Positions 38,351-47,856 of a stretch of 64,000 nucleotides of DNA are shown one piece after another. The translations under genes and the position numbers were made by a program. Below the pieces are notes generated by a model that saw nothing but the letters and a program-made list of their open reading frames with translations, ran no database searches and was not told the DNA's origin. Origin of the DNA: Rhizobium sp. CF080 (GTDB lineage: Bacteria > Pseudomonadota > Alphaproteobacteria > Rhizobiales > Rhizobiaceae); assembly GCF_000282095.2 (NCBI RefSeq), contig NZ_AKKC02000015.1, positions 372,001 to 436,000 on the forward strand. The letters run 5' to 3'. Positions within the stretch are counted from its first letter, which is position 1, and each line of letters begins with the position of its first letter.

Positions 38351-39096
38351 CGCTTGGCCCCCTGTCCCATGCGCTTCCTCTTCCGACGCGCCCTGTCGAT
38401 CAGATAGGCCACTGTGCCGCCGCCGAGGCCGGCGCACAGCACGTCGAATTTCGGCGTGATCAACGCCAGTGTCGGTCCCAGGATCACGCCCATGACGAAG
38501 GCGATCTTGACCACCGGCTGGCGCGCGCTCGCCCAGATCGAGGCGTTGAAATAAACCGGCGTCAGAAAGAAGAGCACGCCCGCGACGGCCGGCGGAAAGG
38601 CCGAGACGATATCGTAGAAGACCGCGACCACCAGCGTGCCGGTCAGGGTCAGCGTCACGCCGAAACCGGCGAAATAGATCGCCCGGTGCTCGCGCGGCAC
38701 GTTGCGAAGCGTGGTGATCGCGAAGACCCAGGACGTGATGGCGATGAAATGCGACAGGATCAGCAGCAGCCAGATCGGTGTGCGCCTTGTGCGCATCTCC
38801 GGGATGACCGAGGCGACCATCGGCGTCATCCGGATCGAGGAGAGCGTCACCGCCAGGAAACAGGCCGCGATGTTGGCGCCGCTCGCCATCGTGCCGACCA
38901 GAATGACCTGCGCCGGCAGCGCCCAGATCGCAAAGGACATGAACACGGCCTCTGCGCGCGTCAGGCCTGATTCCAGCGCAAACGCGCTGAAACCGACGAT
39001 CGAGGTGAGCAGGATGAGCGCCGGCAGCGACAGGAGGCCACGCATGCCGGTGAAGAACCAGGATAGGGCGCTGCGGTCGTCACTGACTGGGGACAT
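38347..39096 (-). CDS. azlC: AzlC family transporter subunit
   Basis: 249 residues with seven or eight membrane helices. FSAFALESGLTRAEAVFMSFAIWALPAQVILVGTM and LAVTLSSIRMTPMVASVIPEMR are typical AzlC blocks. The basic C-terminus (ARRKRKRMGQ) is cytoplasmic. Forms an export pair with the overlapping azlD. Confidence 0.92.
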   Translation of the reverse strand: MSPVSDDRSALSWFFTGMRGLLSLPALILLTSIVGFSAFALESGLTRAEAVFMSFAIWALPAQVILVGTMASGANIAACFLAVTLSSIRMTPMVASVIPEMRTRRTPIWLLLILSHFIAITSWVFAITTLRNVPREHRAIYFAGFGVTLTLTGTLVVAVFYDIVSAFPPAVAGVLFFLTPVYFNASIWASARQPVVKIAFVMGVILGPTLALITPKFDVLCAGLGGGTVAYLIDRARRKRKRMGQGAKR

Positions 39097-39185
39097 CGAT
39101 ATTCCGGATGAGCAAAAGAAGGCGAGTCGTCAAAAACGACGATGCCGGGACAAGCCCGGCATCGCAAGAGTTCCATCCGAAAGTC

Positions 39186-41717
39186 TTATTTGCTCTTCGG
39201 CACGCGCGGCACCGTGGTGCCCTTGCGCGGCGGCGTCTTGGGCGCGTCGTCCGACGCGACCACGTCCGCATCGACCATGGCGCGAGCTCGCGTGTGACCG
39301 CCGTCCTTGTCCTTCGGCGCCGACTTCTTCGGCGCCTTGGACTTGATGACCTTGGCTCCGGCTTCCTCGGCCGCCTCTTCGACCTCGGCCTCCGGCTTCG
39401 GCTTCACGGGCGTCGTTTCGGGGATCGAGTCGAGGATGAGCTTGTCCTTGCCGTCCTCGCCCTTGCCGACGGTGACACGAACCACGCCACCCTTGCGCAG
39501 CTTGCCGAACAGGATCTCGTTGGCGAGCGGCTTCTTGATGTATTCCTGGATAACGCGCGAGAGCGGGCGGGCACCCATCTTCTCGTCGTAACCCTTTTCC
39601 GCCAGCCAGGCGATTGCATCCTGGTGGAGGTCGAAGGTGACGTTGCGTTCCGAGAGCTGCGTCTCGAGCTGCATGACGAACTTCTGGACGACCTGATGGA
39701 TGACGTCCGTCGGCAGCGGTGCGAACGGGATGATCGCATCGAGGCGGTTGCGGAATTCCGGCGTGAAAAGACGGTTGATGGCCTCTTCGTCTTCGCCGGT
39801 GCGCTTGGACGAACCGAAGCCGATAGCGGCCTTGGCCATTTCGGAAGCGCCCGCATTGGTCGTCATGATCAGGATGACGTTACGGAAGTCGATCTTCTTG
39901 CCGTTGTGGTCGGTCAGCGAACCGTGGTCCATGACCTGCAGCAGGATATTGTAGATATCCGGATGCGCCTTCTCGATTTCGTCGAGCAGGACCACGCAGT
40001 GGGGATGCTGATCGACGCCGTCGGTCAGAAGACCACCCTGGTCGAAGCCGACATAGCCGGGAGGTGCACCCAGCAGCCGCGAGACCGTGTGGCGCTCCAT
40101 GTATTCCGACATGTCGAAGCGCAGTATCTCGACGCCGAGCGAGGCGGCAAGCTGCTTGGCCACTTCCGTCTTGCCGACGCCGGTCGGGCCGGAGAACACG
40201 TAGGAGCCGATCGGCTTGTTCGGTTCGCGAAGGCCGGCACGAGCAAGCTTGATCGCCGTCGACAGCGCTTCGATCGCAACATCCTGGCCGTAGACGACCG
40301 AACGCAGTTCCTTTTCCAGGTTGGCGAGAACCATCTCGTCATCCTTGGAGACGGTCTTTGCCGGAATCCGCGCCATGGTGGCGATCGTCGCTTCGATCTC
40401 CTTCTCGGTGATCAGCTTGCGGCGCTTGGAGGCCGGCAGCAGCATCTGGGCCGCACCGGTCTCGTCGATCACGTCGATCGCCTTGTCCGGAAGCTTGCGG
40501 TCGGAGATGTAGCGGGCCGACAGTTCGACGGCCGACTTGATCGCCTCGTTGGTGTAACGCAGCTTGTGATAGTCCTCGAAATAAGGCTTCAGGCCCTTCA
40601 TGATCTCGATCGCATCCTCGATCGACGGTTCGTTGACGTCGATCTTCTGGAAGCGGCGAACCAGAGCCCGGTCCTTTTCGAAGAACTGGCGATATTCCTT
40701 GTAGGTGGTCGAACCGATGCAGCGGATCGCGCCCGAAGACAGAGCCGGCTTCAACAGGTTCGAGGCATCCATCGCACCGCCGGAGGTGGCGCCGGCGCCG
40801 ATGACCGTGTGAATCTCGTCGATGAACAGGACCGCACCCGGATACTCTTCGAGTTCCTTGACCACCTGCTTAAGGCGCTCCTCGAAGTCGCCGCGATAAC
40901 GGGTGCCGGCGAGCAGCGTGCCCATGTCGAGCGAGAAGATGGTGGCGTCGGCGAGCGCTTCCGGCACCTTGCCTTCGATGATCCGCTTGGCCAGCCCTTC
41001 GGCGATCGCCGTCTTGCCGACACCCGGATCCCCCACATAGAGCGGGTTGTTCTTGGAGCGGCGGCACAGGACCTGGATCGTGCGGTTGACTTCGGCATGG
41101 CGGCCGATCAGCGGGTCGATCCGGCCGTCGCGGGCCTTTTCGTTCAGGTTGACGCAATAGGCCTTGAGGGCGTCCTGCGGCTTCTTGGCGGAGCCTTCTT
41201 CCTGGTCGCGGGAAGAGGGCTTGGCTTCCTGCTCGTTGTCGTCGGCGCCGCGCGGGGTGCGGGTCTGGGAGGAGCCCGCGCGCTTGCCGATGCCGTGAGA
41301 AATGTAGTTGACCGCGTCATAGCGGGTCATTTCCTGCTCCTGCAGGAAGAAGGCCGCATGGCTTTCCCGTTCCGCGAAGATCGCGACGAGAACGTTGGCG
41401 CCGGTCACTTCCTCGCGGCCGGAGGACTGGACGTGGATGACGGCGCGCTGGATGACGCGCTGGAAGCCGGAGGTCGGCTTGGAGTCCTCGTCATAACCAG
41501 TGATCAGGTTGGCAAGTTCGTTATCGACATAGTCGGTGACGGTCTTGCGCAGTGTTTCCAAATTGACGTTACAAGCTCCCATGACCGCGGCTGCGTCGGC
41601 ATCGTCGATCAACGCCAAAAGCAGGTGCTCGAGCGTGGCATATTCGTGATGCCGCTCGTTGGCAAAGGTCAGTGCCTGATGCAGCGCCTTTTCTAGACTA
41701 GGCGAAAATGTTGGCAC
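39186..41717 (-). CDS. clpA: ATP-dependent Clp protease ATP-binding subunit ClpA
   Basis: 843-residue Hsp100 unfoldase. N-terminal ClpS-interacting domain (SLEKALHQALTFANERHHEYATLEHLLLAL), first AAA+ module with GDPGVGKTAIAEGLA, second with GPTGVGKTEVAKQLA, then a long low-complexity Lys/Pro/Ala-rich tail of ~90 residues common in rhizobia. The GTG start at 41717 (PTFSPSLEK follows) has AGGAA six bases upstream and matches homologues better than the ATG at 41747, which lies inside clpS. Confidence 0.97.
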   Translation of the reverse strand: MPTFSPSLEKALHQALTFANERHHEYATLEHLLLALIDDADAAAVMGACNVNLETLRKTVTDYVDNELANLITGYDEDSKPTSGFQRVIQRAVIHVQSSGREEVTGANVLVAIFAERESHAAFFLQEQEMTRYDAVNYISHGIGKRAGSSQTRTPRGADDNEQEAKPSSRDQEEGSAKKPQDALKAYCVNLNEKARDGRIDPLIGRHAEVNRTIQVLCRRSKNNPLYVGDPGVGKTAIAEGLAKRIIEGKVPEALADATIFSLDMGTLLAGTRYRGDFEERLKQVVKELEEYPGAVLFIDEIHTVIGAGATSGGAMDASNLLKPALSSGAIRCIGSTTYKEYRQFFEKDRALVRRFQKIDVNEPSIEDAIEIMKGLKPYFEDYHKLRYTNEAIKSAVELSARYISDRKLPDKAIDVIDETGAAQMLLPASKRRKLITEKEIEATIATMARIPAKTVSKDDEMVLANLEKELRSVVYGQDVAIEALSTAIKLARAGLREPNKPIGSYVFSGPTGVGKTEVAKQLAASLGVEILRFDMSEYMERHTVSRLLGAPPGYVGFDQGGLLTDGVDQHPHCVVLLDEIEKAHPDIYNILLQVMDHGSLTDHNGKKIDFRNVILIMTTNAGASEMAKAAIGFGSSKRTGEDEEAINRLFTPEFRNRLDAIIPFAPLPTDVIHQVVQKFVMQLETQLSERNVTFDLHQDAIAWLAEKGYDEKMGARPLSRVIQEYIKKPLANEILFGKLRKGGVVRVTVGKGEDGKDKLILDSIPETTPVKPKPEAEVEEAAEEAGAKVIKSKAPKKSAPKDKDGGHTRARAMVDADVVASDDAPKTPPRKGTTVPRVPKSK

Positions 41718-41727
41718 GTCGGGTTCC

Positions 41728-42087
41728 TCACTTCTTTTCCATGACACATTGCAGCGGATGCTGGTGTTGCCGGGCGAAGTCCATGACCTGGGACACTTTG
41801 GTTTCCGCTACTTCGTATGTAAATATTCCGCATTCTCCCACGCCGTGATTGTGGACATGGAGCATGATACGCGTTGCCGCTTCCCTGTCCTTCTGAAAGA
41901 AACGCTCCAGAATGTGGATGACGAACTCCATGGGCGTATAATCGTCATTCAGCAGCAGTACGCGGTAGAGATTTGGCTTCTTGGTTTTTGGCTTCGTGCG
42001 GGTGATGACCGAGGTACCGCGATTTGCGTTGTCTCCGTCGCCACCCTTTTCAGCTTGCATCAAGATCGGCAGTGCGATCATCTTCAT
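41728..42087 (-). CDS. clpS: ClpS adaptor protein
   Basis: 119 residues. The core LYRVLLLNDDYTPMEFVIHILERFF is the N-degron binding surface; HNHGVGECGIFTYEVAETKV follows. Delivers N-end-rule substrates to ClpA, encoded 10 bases downstream. Long N-terminal extension (~35 residues) typical of this group's ClpS1. Confidence 0.97.
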   Translation of the reverse strand: MKMIALPILMQAEKGGDGDNANRGTSVITRTKPKTKKPNLYRVLLLNDDYTPMEFVIHILERFFQKDREAATRIMLHVHNHGVGECGIFTYEVAETKVSQVMDFARQHQHPLQCVMEKK

Positions 42088-42337
42088 TCATTCCCCAGTC
42101 ATCCGGCGGGTTCGTCCGAATGGCCGAACGGCCGGACTTCAGTCTTCCTAACTTAGTTCATTGAATGCGGATTTTAAGCCCCCTTTGCGCCCACGCAATC
42201 ACTATTCCGCTAAAGAGATCATGGAACATGCCGAAAATCGGGAATTTCCGCATTGGCATGAATCAAAAAGGCCGGCAGCGTGGAACGCCGCCGGCCTTCT
42301 ATGGTGAAGGCGTCGCTTGGAGGGGCCGCTATGCGCG
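42088..42337. other. clpS-phasin intergenic region
   Basis: 250 bases between two minus-strand genes. It contains the phasin terminator at 42265-42298 and, near clpS, the clpSA promoter region. No ORF of convincing composition. Confidence 0.5.
42265..42298 (-). terminator. Rho-independent terminator after the phasin gene
   Basis: Nine-base perfect outer stem AAGGCCGGC/GCCGGCCTT (42269-42277 with 42290-42298), followed on the minus strand by five T. It ends about 40 bases beyond the phasin stop. Confidence 0.88.
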
Positions 42338-42688
42338 TTACGCGGCGTTTGCGGTCACCACGGCGGTCGACTTGGCGACCGGCGCTTCGTATGGCTTGTA
42401 GGCCGTCTTGGCGAGATCGGCATACATGTCGGTGATCTTGGTCGACTCGGCAATGAAGCCTTCATAAGCCGATTTGACGTACTTGGTCTGGAGTTCGAAA
42501 ACCGCCTCGACACTGCGGGTGGAGGCAAGCGCTTCCACGAAACCCGCCATGTCCTGAAAGGACTTCTTGGAATAGTCGGTCGCTTCGGTCGCGATCGCCT
42601 GGAAACCCTTGGCGACCTCGGAATAGCTCTTCAGCATTCCTTCCATCGCTTCCTTGCTCTTCTTGTTGGCCTCATCGAAATTGAACAT
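42338..42688 (-). CDS. Phasin family protein
   Basis: 116 residues, almost entirely helical, with the phasin block VEALASTRSVEAVFELQTKYVKSAYEGFIAESTKITDMYADLAK. Phasins coat polyhydroxyalkanoate granules. GGGACAGG precedes the ATG, and the gene stands alone with its own terminator. An Ala/Val-rich C-terminus ends the protein. Confidence 0.92.
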   Translation of the reverse strand: MFNFDEANKKSKEAMEGMLKSYSEVAKGFQAIATEATDYSKKSFQDMAGFVEALASTRSVEAVFELQTKYVKSAYEGFIAESTKITDMYADLAKTAYKPYEAPVAKSTAVVTANAA

Positions 42689-42917
42689 CGCCTGTCCCTT
42701 TGTTCTATTCGGATACGCTGATAGAAAGCGGCATGCCGATAAAAGTCAAGGCTGATTTGTGCGACGCAAAATCACCTTTGGTTGCAACAGGATTCATGCA
42801 AATGCATAGATGGATTCAGGCTTCTGATTTTGCGAAGATATATCAGCGGATCGCAACCAACCGCGCAAAAACGCCGCAGCCACTTTCTTTACACCTGGCA
42901 GTGCCCCTGCACGAATC

Positions 42918-42943
42918 AAAAGGCGGGCTTGTGAGCCCGCCTT
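42918..42943 (-). terminator. Rho-independent terminator after the DUF3126 gene
   Basis: Ten-base perfect stem (42920-42929 with 42934-42943), TGTG-type loop, followed on the minus strand by TTTT overlapping the stem foot. It is 22 bases beyond the DUF3126 stop. Confidence 0.88.
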
Positions 42944-42964
42944 GAGGTGTCGCGGCCGGTTCGA

Positions 42965-43168
42965 TCAGAGATCGACCTCCAGGATCGCCATGGAAAAATT
43001 GTAAGAGCGGTCGCCATCCTCGTCATCGATATAGACGACGCCGAGAAATTCGTCTCCGAGGTAAACTTCGGCCGAGTCGTCCTTGCGCGGACGCGCCTTG
43101 ACGATCGCCTGCGGATTGATCACGCGCTTGAAATAGGCGTCGAGCTTCTTGATTTCGTCCGGTTTCAC
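42965..43168 (-). CDS. DUF3126 family protein
   Basis: 67 residues. The conserved KPDEIKKLDAYFKRV opening and DDEDGDRSYNFSMAILEVDL end define the alphaproteobacterial DUF3126 family, whose function is unknown. The GTG at 43168 is chosen: GGAGAA sits four bases upstream and it gives the family start. Upstream in-frame ATGs add sequence without family support. Probably cotranscribed with cysE. Confidence 0.88.
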   Translation of the reverse strand: MKPDEIKKLDAYFKRVINPQAIVKARPRKDDSAEVYLGDEFLGVVYIDDEDGDRSYNFSMAILEVDL

Positions 43169-43327
43169 GTTTTTCTCCGTCAGCGGTTCTAAGTGCGGCG
43201 CTTTTGGCATGGGACAAAGGCGAAAGTAAAGTCGCCAGAATAGCCTTCGCCGCAGTTCCCCGATGTTCATCGGGTCCGACAGTCCGTGCACCCGGATGTC
43301 GAGCGAATGGCAGGCGATGGCGACGAC

Positions 43328-44149
43328 TCAATCGTCGGCGCTGAGAAGCTGATCCATCAATCGCGACGGCTCCGAACACCCTGCGCTCCCGACGACTTTC
43401 GCCGGCACGCCGGCGACGGTCGACTTCGGCGGAACGGCCTTCAGGACCACCGAGCCCGCGGCAACGCGCGAGCACGATCCGACCTCGATATTACCGAGAA
43501 TCTTCGCTCCGGCACCGATGAGGACGCCGTTGGCGATCTTCGGATGGCGGTCGGCGCCTTCCTTGCCGGTGCCGCCGAGCGTCACGCCATGCAGGATCGA
43601 GACATTGTCGCCGATGACAGCCGTTTCGCCGACCACGAGGCCGGTGGCGTGATCGAGGAAGATGCCCTTGCCGATGCGGGCCGCCGGATTGATGTCCGTC
43701 TGAAAGACGCTGGAGGAGCGGCTCTGCAGATAGAGCGCGAAATCGCGGCGGCCGCGGTTGAACAGCCAATGCGCCAGCCGGTGCGTCTGGATCGCGTGAA
43801 AGCCCTTGAAATAGAGGACCGGCTCCAGGAAACGCAGGCAGGCTGGATCGCGGTCGTAGACGGCCTGAATGTCAACGCGCATGATGGCGCCCCATTCCGG
43901 CCAGTCGGCCAGCATTTCCATGAAGGTCTGGCGCAGAAGGACGTCCGGCACGTCTGCATGGGCGAGGCGTTCGCAGATGCGGTGTACGACGCATTCCTCG
44001 AGCGAGCGATGGTTCAGGACGGCAGAATAGAGAAATGCGGCGAGCAGCGGATCCTGCTCGGTGGCCGCGCGCGCTTCCTGTCGCAACGTATCCCAGATGG
44101 GATCCACAGTCGCGAGCGGCTCCTGGCGGATTTCAGTTCTTGCGGCCAT
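43328..44149 (-). CDS. cysE: Serine O-acetyltransferase
   Basis: 273 residues, first step of cysteine synthesis. N-terminal helical domain followed by a hexapeptide beta-helix: HRLAHWLFNRGRRDFALYLQSR, GIFLDHATGLVVGETAVIG (catalytic Asp/His), ILHGVTLGGTG and DRHPKIANGVLIGAGAKILG. The C-terminal tail is the expected cysteine feedback region. metC nearby also serves sulfur amino acids. Confidence 0.97.
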   Translation of the reverse strand: MAARTEIRQEPLATVDPIWDTLRQEARAATEQDPLLAAFLYSAVLNHRSLEECVVHRICERLAHADVPDVLLRQTFMEMLADWPEWGAIMRVDIQAVYDRDPACLRFLEPVLYFKGFHAIQTHRLAHWLFNRGRRDFALYLQSRSSSVFQTDINPAARIGKGIFLDHATGLVVGETAVIGDNVSILHGVTLGGTGKEGADRHPKIANGVLIGAGAKILGNIEVGSCSRVAAGSVVLKAVPPKSTVAGVPAKVVGSAGCSEPSRLMDQLLSADD

Positions 44150-44264
44150 CGCCGTCTCCTCGTTTGCCGTAAGGCAGAGCTTCCTACGGCAGTATATAGA
44201 ATAAGTTTACGCCAAGACCAATGCCCGGAAAATCGCATTCCGTTGATCGTAAGAATGAAAGAAC

Positions 44265-45053
44265 CTACGGTCTTGCGGAGAGTTCGGCGTAGAACTCCAG
44301 AACCGCCTTCTTGAACACCCGGTCGCCGACGGCGAGCATGTGGTCGCGGCCGGGGATATCGAGGGCAATCGCATGCGGCATCAAGGCGGCGAGTTCCTGC
44401 GGGGAGCCGGCGATGTCGTCCTTGGTTCCGACGCCGATCAGCGTCGGCGCATCGATACGCCCCATGTCGGCACGACTGACAAGGTCCCGCGAACCGCGGA
44501 TACACGCCGCCAAAGCGTGCCTGTCACTCTTCGTCTGGTCGGCAAACGCGCGGAACATACGGCCGCGGGCATGGCTGACGTCGTCGAGCGAAGGGGCGAG
44601 CAAGGCGTCGGCGATCGGGTCCCAATCCCCTACCCCGTCGGTCATGCCGATGCCGAGGCCGCCGAGCACCAGCGAGCGGACCCGGTGCGGATGAGCGAGC
44701 GCGGAAAAGACCGAGATGCGGGCGCCCATCGAATATCCGAAGACATGCGCTTCCGGGATCCTCAGGTGGTCGAGGAGCGCCATCGAATCCTCGGCCATCA
44801 CCCATGGCCGATAGGCTTCCGGATCCAGCGGCTTGTCGCTTGCCCCATGGCCGCGATTGTCCATGGCGATCACCCGGTAACCGGCGTCGCCCAGCGTCTT
44901 CAGCCAGCCCGGATGCACCCAGTTGACCAGCGCGCTCGACGCAAAACCGTGGATGAGCAGCACCGGATCGCCGGACGGATCGCCTTCGTCGAAATAGGCA
45001 AGATCGAGACCATCATGGGAAAATTTGGAGAAGGCGGGCGCATTGAGATTCAT
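44265..45053 (-). CDS. Alpha/beta hydrolase
   Basis: 262 residues with oxyanion-hole LLIHGFASS, AMDNRGHGASDKP, nucleophile elbow FGYSMGA and C-terminal GRDHML histidine. The ATG at 45053 has AAGGA upstream; the frame is open to 45152 but that region is non-coding in style. Substrate unknown. Divergent from the zf-CHCC gene. Confidence 0.92.
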   Translation of the reverse strand: MNLNAPAFSKFSHDGLDLAYFDEGDPSGDPVLLIHGFASSALVNWVHPGWLKTLGDAGYRVIAMDNRGHGASDKPLDPEAYRPWVMAEDSMALLDHLRIPEAHVFGYSMGARISVFSALAHPHRVRSLVLGGLGIGMTDGVGDWDPIADALLAPSLDDVSHARGRMFRAFADQTKSDRHALAACIRGSRDLVSRADMGRIDAPTLIGVGTKDDIAGSPQELAALMPHAIALDIPGRDHMLAVGDRVFKKAVLEFYAELSARP

Positions 45054-45225
45054 CGGGGCAGTCCTTATTGACGGCGGGAACATAAGGGATCTGCCGCGAC
45101 GTTTGAACCCGTGAACAATAGGAAATCCGCATGACTGCGGCGGTTTTCCCACTACACAATCGCCAAGCGGGCGGGTAATGTCCGGCGCAAATCAGACGCG
45201 CCGCATTTCAGTATCGGAGACCAGC

Positions 45226-45471
45226 ATGGCCGGGCACAGCATTCCCCATTTCCAGAACGACGGCGGACATCGCTTGATCCAGATCGGCGTCAAGGAATTC
45301 ATGTGCACCGGCGCTTCGGTTCCCTTCGACCATCCGCATATCTTCATCGACATGGGCGATGACAACGAGAAGGTCTGCTCCTACTGCTCGACCCTCTACC
45401 GCTACAATCCGTCGCTGAAGGCCGAACAGACCGACCCGCCGGGCTGCGTCTTCCACGTCAAGGCCGCCTGA
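45226..45471 (+). CDS. Zinc-finger (zf-CHCC) domain protein, NDUFS6-like
   Basis: 81 residues ending in a zf-CHCC motif: a Cys in FMCTGAS, His in DHPHIF, and the pair CSYC. Mitochondrial homologues (NDUFS6) are accessory to complex I. The ATG at 45226 has GGAG upstream. It lies 12 bases before the FAD monooxygenase, so the two may share a transcript. Confidence 0.92.
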   Translation: MAGHSIPHFQNDGGHRLIQIGVKEFMCTGASVPFDHPHIFIDMGDDNEKVCSYCSTLYRYNPSLKAEQTDPPGCVFHVKAA

Positions 45472-45483
45472 TCGGCATCTGAC

Positions 45484-46647
45484 ATGTCCATCGAAAGAGT
45501 AGCGATCATCGGTGCCGGCATGGCCGGGCTGACGGCCGCGCTCGCGTTTGCCCGCCACGGCATAGCCTGCGACATTTTCGAGGAAGCGGCCGCTCTGATC
45601 GAGGTCGGCGCCGGCCTGCAGGTATCGCCGAACGCGTCGCGCGTACTTTCCGAACTCGGTGTTCTGCCCGCGCTCGAAGCCGTCTGGACCGAGCCCGAAC
45701 GGATCGCGCTCGTTTCCGGGACGTCGCTCAGGCCGCTTGCACATGTTCCAGCGGGGCGTTTCGCCCGCGAGCGCTGGGGGGCACCCTACGGCGTCCTCCA
45801 CCGCGCTACGCTTCAAAACGCGCTGCTTGCGGCCGTCGAACGGAACCCGCTCTGCGGCATCCATCTCGACACGCCCGTCCGGCAGGATCCGCACGGGACG
45901 CTGACCAGGGTCACCGGTAAAACTTATCCCCTGATCATCGGCGCCGACGGGGTCTGGTCCAATCTGCGCGCCGGCATCCCGGACAGCCCGGAGCCGGATT
46001 TTTCGCGCAATGTCGCCTGGCGCTTCATGATCCCCGGCGGCACCAGGCCCGACTGGTTGGAGGCGGGCCAAGTCACTGCCTTTCTCGGGCCGTCGACCCA
46101 TGTCGTCGCCTATCCGCTCAAGGAGATCGACGGATTCAATATCGTTGCGATCGCGTCGGGCATCAGTCCTGGCAAGACGTGGGATGCGCAAGCCAGCGAT
46201 GTGCAGCGGCGCATGCTGCTCGGCCAGTTCCATCGCTGGGACCGGCGCATCGCTCAACTGATCGAAAGAGCCGAACGGCCGACCTTCTGGCCCCTTTACC
46301 AGGTGAGTGCCGGGCGCTGGCACAACGGCCGCGACATGGTGCTGATCGGCGATGCGGCGCATGCGATGATGCCGTTTGCCGCCCAGGGGGCATCGATGGC
46401 GATCGAGGACGCGTTCGTGCTGGCAAACCGGGTAGCCGGTCCCCTGCCCCTTGCGCAGGCGCTGACGGATTTCGAAAGCGAACGTGCGGCGCGGGTCGCC
46501 AAGGTGCGCGCCCGCGGCCTGTTCAACCGCTTCGCCTATCATGCCCGCGGCCCGGTCAGGCTCGGCCGGGATATCGTCCTGTCGCTGCGTCCGCCGCAAT
46601 CGCTCGCGGCGGATCTCGACTGGCTCTACGGCTTCAGGGCCAGCTGA
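45484..46647 (+). CDS. FAD-dependent monooxygenase (salicylate hydroxylase-like)
   Basis: 387-residue class A flavoprotein hydroxylase. FAD motif AIIGAGMAGLTAALAFARHG at the N-terminus, GVLHRATLQNALL, and the second FAD motif MVLIGDAAHAMMPFAAQGASMAIEDA near residue 285-310. Aromatic substrate unknown. Its stop abuts the convergent metC stop with no spacer. Confidence 0.93.
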   Translation: MSIERVAIIGAGMAGLTAALAFARHGIACDIFEEAAALIEVGAGLQVSPNASRVLSELGVLPALEAVWTEPERIALVSGTSLRPLAHVPAGRFARERWGAPYGVLHRATLQNALLAAVERNPLCGIHLDTPVRQDPHGTLTRVTGKTYPLIIGADGVWSNLRAGIPDSPEPDFSRNVAWRFMIPGGTRPDWLEAGQVTAFLGPSTHVVAYPLKEIDGFNIVAIASGISPGKTWDAQASDVQRRMLLGQFHRWDRRIAQLIERAERPTFWPLYQVSAGRWHNGRDMVLIGDAAHAMMPFAAQGASMAIEDAFVLANRVAGPLPLAQALTDFESERAARVAKVRARGLFNRFAYHARGPVRLGRDIVLSLRPPQSLAADLDWLYGFRAS

Positions 46648-47838
46648 TCAGACCTCGGCGGCAGCCGCAAAGCCGGCTTCCAGATCCTTCTTGAGGTCGG
46701 CGACGTCTTCGAGCCCGATTTGGAGGCGGATGACAGGACCTTCCGGCGGCGCCTTGCGGATGGTGCGGTCGGACAGGTTGACCGGCACGGCGAGGCTTTC
46801 GTAACCGCCCCAGGAATAACCGAGGCCGAAGAAGGACAGTGCATCGAGGAAAGCGTGCGCCTTGGCCCTCGCCCTGTCGCCCTCCGCCTCCAATACGAAG
46901 GAGAAAACGCCGCTGGCGCCCTTGAAGTCGCGCTTCCAGATCGCATGGCCCGGAAAGCTCGGCAGTGCCGGATGCAGGACGCGGACGACGTCGTCGCGGC
47001 TCTCCAGCCATGTGGCGATATCGAGCGCGCTCTTCTGATGGTGTTCGAGGCGCACGCCCATGGTGCGCAGGCCGCGCAGGATCTGGTAGGAATCATCCGG
47101 TGCGCCGCAGATGCCGAGCGCAATGCGGGCTTCTTCGAGTTTGTGCCAGTGCTTGGCATTGGCCGAGACGGAGCCCATGATGATGTCCGAATGGCCGGAC
47201 GGATATTTCGTCGTCGCGTGGATCGAGACGTCGACACCGAAATCGAGCGGCCGGAAATAAAGCGGCGTCGCCCAGGTATTGTCCATGGTGACGACGCAGT
47301 CGTGCCGGTGGGCCACCTCGGCGATCGCCCTGATATCCTGCATCTCCATGGTGTTTGAGCCCGGAGCTTCGGTATGGATCAGCCTGGTGTTCGGCTTGAT
47401 CAGGGCTTCGATACCGGCACCGATTTCTGGATCATAATACTCGATCGAGACGCCGAGGCGCTTCAGCATCGTGTTGCAGAAGTTGCGGCACGGCGTGTAG
47501 ACGGAATCGACGATCAGAGCGTGGTCGCCAGCCGAGAGATAGGCGAGAAACGGCACCGAAATCGCTGCTAGCCCCGACGGAACGAGGATGGTGCCAGCCG
47601 AGCCTTCCAGCTCGTCGAATGCCGCGCAGAGCGCATCCGTGGTCGGCGTGGCGCGCGTTCCGTAAGTGTATTTCTGAGCTCGCTTCTCCATCGTCGCGGC
47701 ATCGGGAAACAAGACGGTCGAAGCGTGCACCACCGGCGGGTTGACAAAGCCGTGGTAGCTGGACGGATCGTTGCCCATATGGGCAAGGCGCGTGTTGGGT
47801 CCAGCGCCGGTGAACAGGGACTCGTTCGTCTTTTTCAT
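46648..47838 (-). CDS. metC: Cystathionine beta-lyase
   Basis: 396 residues, PLP-dependent Cys/Met metabolism enzyme cleaving cystathionine to homocysteine. Motifs: NPPVVHASTVLFPD, YTYGTRATPTTDALCAAFDELEG, TEAPGSNTMEMQDI, DNTWATPLYFRPLDFGVDVSIHATTKYPSGHSD (the Lys carries PLP). Start is uncertain: ATGs at 47838 and 47856 and a TTG at 47892 are all in frame and none has a strong ribosome-binding site. Confidence 0.93.
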   Translation of the reverse strand: MKKTNESLFTGAGPNTRLAHMGNDPSSYHGFVNPPVVHASTVLFPDAATMEKRAQKYTYGTRATPTTDALCAAFDELEGSAGTILVPSGLAAISVPFLAYLSAGDHALIVDSVYTPCRNFCNTMLKRLGVSIEYYDPEIGAGIEALIKPNTRLIHTEAPGSNTMEMQDIRAIAEVAHRHDCVVTMDNTWATPLYFRPLDFGVDVSIHATTKYPSGHSDIIMGSVSANAKHWHKLEEARIALGICGAPDDSYQILRGLRTMGVRLEHHQKSALDIATWLESRDDVVRVLHPALPSFPGHAIWKRDFKGASGVFSFVLEAEGDRARAKAHAFLDALSFFGLGYSWGGYESLAVPVNLSDRTIRKAPPEGPVIRLQIGLEDVADLKKDLEAGFAAAAEV

Positions 47839-47856
47839 GTCGGGGAGAGCTTTCAT

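Noticed and set aside
39108..41696. Plus-strand 862-codon open frame opposite clpA
   Set aside because: Antisense shadow of clpA; no ribosome-binding site or family features.
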